Assembly (NCBI RefSeq): GCF_900156255.1
Contig: NZ_FTMK01000002.1
Span: 124,001-188,000, forward strand
DNA length: 64,000 nucleotides
Reading direction: 5' to 3'
DNA from: Paracoccus thiocyanatus
Lineage (GTDB): Bacteria > Pseudomonadota > Alphaproteobacteria > Rhodobacterales > Rhodobacteraceae
Shown piece after piece: positions 59,693 to 64,000 of the stretch (positions are counted from its first letter, which is position 1; the number at the start of each line of letters is the position of its first letter). A program made the position numbers and the translations under genes. The notes below the pieces were generated by a model that made no database searches, was not told where the DNA came from, and saw only the letters and a program-made list of their open reading frames with translations.

Positions 59693-59787
59693 CGGCCCCT
59701 CCTCTGGCGCGCTTCCCGAACTCTTGTTGACATGTCCGTGCTTTAAGGAACATTTAATAATTCAGAAATCTATTTCGGGAATCCTGA
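59693..59787. promoter_or_regulatory. cbbR-cbbF divergent promoter and CbbR operator region
   Basis: This 95-bp gap must hold the cbb operon and cbbR promoters and the CbbR sites. TTGACA at 59727-59732 with CATTTA 18 bases on is a likely cbbR promoter. ATTCAG (59760-59765) and CTGAAT (59784-59789) form an inverted repeat that overlaps the cbbR start codon. TTTAA occurs twice around GGAACA. LysR-type T-N11-A half-sites can be drawn in several ways, so exact operators are not assigned. Confidence 0.6.
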
Positions 59788-60717
59788 ATGGGCCGCGTCG
59801 ATGCCGTTACCCTTCGCCAGTTGCGCGCGCTGCGTGCGGTCATCGACACTGGCTCGTTGACGGGGGCCGCAGCGCAGCTAAGCCTTAGCCCGCCGGCGAT
59901 CCACAGCCAGTTGCGCGCGCTTGAGGATCTGATGGGCGCGCCGATGGCGATCCGCGGCGAGCATGGGGCCTTTCTGGCCACCGACGAGGGGCGGGCGGTG
60001 CTGGAGGCCGAGTCGCAGATCGCCATCGCCTTGCAGACCTGCGCCCGGCGGGTCGCGGCGCTGCAAAGCGGCCATACCGGCAACGTGTCGCTGGGGGTCG
60101 TCTCGACCGGGAAATACTTCGCGCCGCGCCTGGTCGCCGACCTGCGCCGGGCGTTGCCGGAAATCGAGGTGACGCTGCGCATCGGCAACCGCGACGCGGT
60201 GATCCAGTGGCTGGGGTCGCGGGCGCTGGACCTGGCCGTCATGGGGCGGCCGCCGCGAAGCCCCGCCGTGGTGGCCGAGCCGGTGGGGCCGCATCCCCAT
60301 ATCATCGTCGCACCGCCCGACCACCCCTTGGCGGCGGCCGATCCGGCCACGCCGCAGGAACTGCTGGCGGAGACCTATCTGGTGCGCGAACCCGGCTCGG
60401 GCACGCGCATCCTGATGACGCGTTTCCTGGACCGGATCGGCGACGGCATCCCCTGGCGCATGGTCGAGATGGGCACGAACGAAACCATCAAGCAGGCGGT
60501 GATCGCCGGGCTGGGCATCGCGCTGATCTCGCAGCATACCGTGACCGAGGAATTGCGCGCCGGCCGGCTGGTGGCGGTAAAGGCGGTCGGCCTGCCGATC
60601 CAGCGCAACTGGTTCCTGCTGCGCCGCGAGGACATGCCGCTGTCGCCCGCGGGCCAGCGCGTCCACGACCATGTGCTGTCGCTGAAGGGCGGCTTCCTGC
60701 CCAGGGTGGAAGCCTAG
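59788..60717 (+). CDS. cbbR: LysR-family regulator CbbR
   Basis: 309 residues. The N-terminal HTH is RQLRALRAVIDTGSLTGAAAQLSLSPPAIHSQLRALED, followed by a LysR effector domain with the CbbR-typical GTNETIKQAVIAGLGIALIS. CbbR activates the divergent cbb operon in response to Calvin cycle or central metabolites and usually represses itself. Its position opposite cbbF confirms the identity. Confidence 0.95.
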   Translation: MGRVDAVTLRQLRALRAVIDTGSLTGAAAQLSLSPPAIHSQLRALEDLMGAPMAIRGEHGAFLATDEGRAVLEAESQIAIALQTCARRVAALQSGHTGNVSLGVVSTGKYFAPRLVADLRRALPEIEVTLRIGNRDAVIQWLGSRALDLAVMGRPPRSPAVVAEPVGPHPHIIVAPPDHPLAAADPATPQELLAETYLVREPGSGTRILMTRFLDRIGDGIPWRMVEMGTNETIKQAVIAGLGIALISQHTVTEELRAGRLVAVKAVGLPIQRNWFLLRREDMPLSPAGQRVHDHVLSLKGGFLPRVEA

Positions 60718-60834
60718 CGGCAGCCTCAGCCGCAGCCCCGCGCCGGCGACGGCCCGCCGGTTCCCGCCCGCGCGTGGGGTAGGGCGGCTGCCCGGCCTGC
60801 GCTATGATCGGGCGATTCGGCTGGGGAGGGCAGG

Positions 60835-61644
60835 ATGGACCGGCACAAGGACAAGACGGGCCGCATTCGCATCGGCGTCGGCGGCTGGACCTATGAGCCA
60901 TGGCGCGGCAGCTTCTATCCCGAAGGGCTGGCGCAGCGGCGCGAGTTGGAACACGCCAGCCGCGCGCTGACCTCGATCGAGATCAACGGCACCTATTACG
61001 GCGCGCAAAAGCCCGAAAGCTTTCGCAAATGGCATGACGAGACGCCGGGGGATTTCGTCTTCTCGCTCAAGGCCCCGCGCTATGCGACGAACCGCAAGGT
61101 CCTGGCCGATGCGGGCGAAAGCGTCGCGCGCTTCCTGTCCGGCGGGCTGATGCTTCTGGGCGACAAGCTGGGGCCGATCAACTGGCAGTTCATGCCGACC
61201 AAGACCTTTGATCCAAAGGATTTCGAGGCGTTCCTGAAGCTTCTGCCCGCCACGGCCGAGGGCAGGGCGCTGCGCCACGTGGTCGAGGTGCGGCACGACA
61301 GTTTCCGCAACCCGGACTTCCTTGCCATGCTGCGCGAGCATGGCGTGGCGGCGGTGATCGCGGCGGATGGAAAGTTTCCGCAGATCGCCGACCCGACCGC
61401 GCCCTTCGTCTATGCCCGCATCATGGGCACCAGCCCGGACGAGCCCCTGGGCTATTCCCCGGCGGCGCTGGACCTTTAGGCAAAGCGGGCGCGGACCTGG
61501 GCCGCCGGCGGCCTGCCCGAGGGGCTGGACTATGTCGGGGCGAATGCCGCTTCGGGACCGCGCGACGTCTATCTTTACGTCATCAGCGGCCACAAGGCGC
61601 GCAATCCGCAAGCCGCGATGGCGCTGATCGACCGCCTGCACTGA
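60835..61644 (+). pseudogene. DUF72 family protein gene interrupted by an amber codon
   Basis: The first 214 codons encode a typical DUF72 (YecE-like TIM-barrel) protein: GVGGWTYEPWRGSFYP, SIEINGTYYGAQKPESFRKW and HVVEVRHDSFRNPDF. A TAG at 61477-61479 then stops the frame. The same frame continues without further interruption to a TGA at 61642-61644, encoding AKRARTWAAGGLPEG and YLYVISGHKARNPQA, exactly the expected C-terminus. Relatives probably have Trp at the stop (TGG to TAG), giving a 269-residue protein. It is either a recent nonsense mutation or a sequencing error. DUF72 function is unknown. Confidence 0.88.
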
Positions 61645-61786
61645 CCGCCACCGGGCGCCGCCCATCGGGGCCAAAGAATCATGTTCCCCGCATTGCCGCG
61701 GCCGGCGGGTGACATGGCGCCGCCACGGCGGACGGGCGTGCAACCCGCAACCGCCTATTGCCAGCCTTTCGCGATCGCTGCCTGCG

Positions 61787-61821
61787 GAAACGTCAAAAAC
61801 GTCCGAAAGCGTTGGCGTTTC
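61787..61821. repeat. 35-bp imperfect dyad upstream of the dipeptide-type importer
   Basis: GAAACGTCAA (61787-61796) and TTGGCGTTTC (61812-61821) are reverse complements at 9 of 10 positions, around a 15-bp centre. It lies in the 285-bp gap between the DUF72 pseudogene and the binding-protein gene, about 110 bp before the latter's ATG. The rest of the gap holds no recognisable gene. Confidence 0.5.
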
Positions 61822-61865
61822 GCTGCGTCATTACAGCACAATGACAGCAAGACCCGGCAAAGCAC

Positions 61866-61895
61866 TTGACCTGTCAGGCAGATTCGTTTGCATAA
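61866..61895 (+). promoter_or_regulatory. Possible promoter of the dipeptide-type importer operon
   Basis: TTGACC at 61866-61871 is a good -35; the best -10-like hexamers, TGCATA or GCATAA, lie 17-18 bases on and are poor matches. The leader to the ATG at 61930 would be about 30 bases and includes GGAGG. Confidence 0.3.
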
Positions 61896-61929
61896 GGAAC
61901 AGGCAATATCTCTAGACATGGGAGGCATT

Positions 61930-63534
61930 ATGTCATTCTTTTCCACCCGCATGCTTGCGGCCTCGGCCTTTGCGCTGATGGCTGCGGCACCGCTGCACGC
62001 CAAGACCTTCGTCTATTGCTCGGAGGGCTCGCCCGAAGGGTTCGACGCCGCGCCCTATACCTCGGGCACCACCTTCGACGCGTCGGGCCACGCGGTCTAT
62101 AACCGGCTGGTGCAGTTCAAGCCCGGCACCACGGAAATCGAGCCCGCCCTGGCCGAAAGCTGGGACGTGTCCGAGGACGGTCTGGAATATACCTTCCACC
62201 TGCGCCAAGGCGTGAAATTCCATTCCAACGACAAGTTCACGCCCTCGCGCGATTTCAGCGCCGACGACGTGATCTTCACCTTCGAGCGGCAGGCCAGCGC
62301 CGACCATCCCTGGCACGAATACATCCCCGGCGTCACCTATGAATATTATTCGTCGATGGAGATGGACAAGCTGATCAAGTCCATCGAAAAGGTCGATGAC
62401 CACACGGTGAAATTCACCCTCAACCAGCCCGAGGCGCCGTTCCTGGCCAATGTGGCCATGCCCTTCGTGTCGATCGTGTCCAAGGAATATGCCGACGCGC
62501 TGGAAGCCGCCGGCACCCGCGAGGACCTGAACAACGCCCCCATCGGCACCGGCCCCTTCCGCTTCGTCGCCTATCAGAAGGACGCGGTGATCCGTTACCA
62601 GAAGAACGCCGATTACTGGGGCGAGGCGCCCAAGATCGACGACCTGGTCTTTGCCATCACCCCCGACGCCTCGGTGCGGCTGCAAAAGCTCAAGGCCGGC
62701 GAATGCCACCTGATGCCCTATCCCGCGCCCGCCGACCTGGAGGACATCCGCGCCGACCCGAACCTCAAGCTGGACGAGCAGCCCGGCCTGAACGTGGGCT
62801 ACCTGGCCTATAACACCACCGTCGCGCCCTTCGACAATCCGCAGGTCCGCAAGGCGCTGAACATGGCCATGGACAAGCAGGCGCTGATCGACGCCGTCTA
62901 TCAGGGCAATGCCGAGATCGCCAAGAACCCGATCCCGCCGACCATGTGGTCCTATAACGACGCCGTCGAGGACGACAAATTCGACCCCGAAGCCGCCAAG
63001 GCGATGCTGGAGGAAGCCGGCGTCAGCGACCTGTCCATGGAAATCTGGGCCATGCCGGTGCAGCGGCCCTACATGCCCAATGCCCGCCGCGCCGCCGAAC
63101 TGATCCAAAGCGATTTCGCCAAGATCGGCGTCAAGGTCGAGATCGTCAGCTACGAATGGGGCGAATACCTGAAGAAGTCGATGGAAGAGGGCCGCAAGGG
63201 CGCGGTCATCCTGGGCTGGACCGGCGACAATGGCGATCCCGACAACTTCCTGACCGTGCTGTTGTCCTGTGCCGCAGCCGCGCCGGGCGGGGCGAACCGC
63301 GCCTTCTGGTGCAACGAAGAGTTCTCGGACCTGCTGGCCAAGGCCAAGGCGGCTTCCGACCATGACGAGCGGGTCAAGCTTTACGAAGAGGCGCAGGTCA
63401 TCTTCAAGGAGCAGGCGCCCTGGGCCACGCTGGCGCATTCGACGCAATATGTGCCGATGGCCAAGAACGTGACCGGCTTCGTGCAGTCGCCCTTGGGCGA
63501 CTATGCCTTCGACACCGTGGACCTGGCCGAATAA
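61930..63534 (+). CDS. Dipeptide-type ABC transporter substrate-binding protein
   Basis: 534 residues, SBP_bac_5 family. A signal peptide (about 1-24, ending APLHA) is followed by TFVYCSEGSPEGFDAAPYTSGTTFDA, characteristic of DppA-like proteins, and GTGPFRFVAYQKDAVIRY. DppA binds dipeptides, and in some bacteria also haem or 5-aminolevulinate. The ATG at 61930 has GGAGG 4 bases upstream, and the frame before it lacks a signal sequence. A permease gene follows after a hairpin, so it heads a dpp-type operon. Confidence 0.92.
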   Translation: MSFFSTRMLAASAFALMAAAPLHAKTFVYCSEGSPEGFDAAPYTSGTTFDASGHAVYNRLVQFKPGTTEIEPALAESWDVSEDGLEYTFHLRQGVKFHSNDKFTPSRDFSADDVIFTFERQASADHPWHEYIPGVTYEYYSSMEMDKLIKSIEKVDDHTVKFTLNQPEAPFLANVAMPFVSIVSKEYADALEAAGTREDLNNAPIGTGPFRFVAYQKDAVIRYQKNADYWGEAPKIDDLVFAITPDASVRLQKLKAGECHLMPYPAPADLEDIRADPNLKLDEQPGLNVGYLAYNTTVAPFDNPQVRKALNMAMDKQALIDAVYQGNAEIAKNPIPPTMWSYNDAVEDDKFDPEAAKAMLEEAGVSDLSMEIWAMPVQRPYMPNARRAAELIQSDFAKIGVKVEIVSYEWGEYLKKSMEEGRKGAVILGWTGDNGDPDNFLTVLLSCAAAAPGGANRAFWCNEEFSDLLAKAKAASDHDERVKLYEEAQVIFKEQAPWATLAHSTQYVPMAKNVTGFVQSPLGDYAFDTVDLAE

Positions 63535-63560
63535 GGTCGCGCGCGGATTGCAACTCTTGC

Positions 63561-63588
63561 GGCCGTGCGGGGAACCCTCCGCACGGCC
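63561..63588 (+). terminator. Hairpin between the binding-protein and permease genes
   Basis: GGCCGTGCGG (63561-63570) and CCGCACGGCC (63579-63588) form a perfect 10-bp stem with an 8-nt loop. No T tract follows. Such hairpins after a binding-protein gene commonly stabilise its mRNA or partly stop transcription, giving more binding protein than permease. Confidence 0.55.
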
Positions 63589-63603
63589 CTCAGGTTAGGG
63601 TCG

Positions 63604-64000
63604 ATGTTCAGATTCATCCTTAAGAAACTGCTTTACCTGGTCCCGACGATGATCGGGATCACGCTGGTGGCCTTTGGCTTCATCCGCCTGCTGCCTGGCG
63701 ATCCGGTGCTGCTGATGGCCGGCGAACGCGGCGTCTCGCCGGAACGTTACGCCCAGATCGCGGCGCAGCTTGGCTATGACAAGCCGGTCTGGCAGCAATA
63801 TGTCCATTACCTGGGCAACCTGCTCCAAGGCGACCTGGGCAATTCGCTGGTCACGAAAAAGCCGGTGCTGGACGAGTTCCTGGCATTGTTCCCGGCCACG
63901 GTCGAACTGGCGCTGGTCGCGATCATCATCGCCACCGTGATCGGCGTGCCGGTCGGTGTCGTCGCGGCGATCAAGCGCGGCTCGTGGTTCGACCAGATTT
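63604..64000 (+). CDS. Dipeptide-type ABC transporter permease DppB (3' truncated)
   Basis: The window ends in this gene. The visible 132 residues read MFRFILKKLLYLVPTMIGIT, LVAFGFIRLLPGDPVLLMAGERG and LGNLLQGDLGNSLVTKKPVLDEF, the standard DppB/OppB N-terminus with the first helix and periplasmic loop, then helix 2 (VELALVAIIIATVIGVPVGVVAA). It lies 69 bases after the binding-protein gene and should be followed by DppC, DppD and DppF outside the window. Confidence 0.93.
   Translation, partial: MFRFILKKLLYLVPTMIGITLVAFGFIRLLPGDPVLLMAGERGVSPERYAQIAAQLGYDKPVWQQYVHYLGNLLQGDLGNSLVTKKPVLDEFLALFPATVELALVAIIIATVIGVPVGVVAAIKRGSWFDQI

Overview
The window is high-GC, gene-dense alphaproteobacterial DNA and almost certainly comes from a Paracoccus species. 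The strongest clue is a 176-residue membrane-anchored cytochrome c552 (CycM type). Supporting clues are a 409-residue 5-aminolevulinate synthase with a perfect FNR-type box upstream, and a complete red-type (form IC) Rubisco cbb operon with cbbX and a divergent cbbR. The species cannot be fixed from the sequence alone. Most of the window is chromosomal housekeeping and transport. I found no CRISPR array, intact phage, intact insertion sequence or toxin/defence island.

Layout. 1-17.6 kb: a CarD-family regulator (5' end cut off by the window), an M20 peptidase, hemA, a RodZ-like HTH membrane protein with ispG, a DsbA-like thioredoxin-fold protein, an aminotransferase coupled to a cell-wall amidase, PBP1A, prfB, the signal recognition particle RNA, a CpdB-like phosphoesterase, an SRPBCC protein, prephenate dehydratase and cycM. 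17.7-25.9 kb: a yejABEF peptide importer with a glycosyltransferase coupled to its last gene, then a small exported protein and a DjlA-like co-chaperone. 26.0-29.8 kb: a sulfate ABC importer whose genes overlap in the order cysA-sbp-cysT-cysW. 30.0-31.2 kb: a GNAT acetyltransferase, tRNA-Arg(TCT), a decayed integrase and tRNA-Asn(GTT). 31.2-36.3 kb: a metallo-hydrolase, a sensor kinase without an adjacent response regulator, fabD-fabG-acpP, and dps behind a perfect EcfG-type general-stress promoter.

36.3-40.9 kb: a four-gene BMP-type (nucleoside-like) ABC importer. 41.0-44.5 kb: dnaE. 44.5-51.8 kb: a LysR regulator divergent from a branched-chain-amino-acid-type ABC importer that ends in a GMC alcohol dehydrogenase. 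This looks like one uptake-and-oxidation unit of unknown substrate. 51.8-60.7 kb: cbbR divergent from cbbF-P-T-A-L-S-X, the Calvin cycle operon. 60.8-61.6 kb: a DUF72 gene interrupted by a single in-frame amber codon. 61.9-64.0 kb: the start of a dipeptide-type ABC importer that runs off the window.

The most notable non-coding signals are a recurring intercistronic element (hairpin plus GAGTATTTG-GAAACGGAGAAAG core) that supplies the ribosome binding site of fabG and cbbX, the EcfG promoter of dps, the FNR box and a separate 10-bp dyad in the hemA upstream region, and the tRNA-associated integrase scar with tandem GTGTGACAC palindromes.
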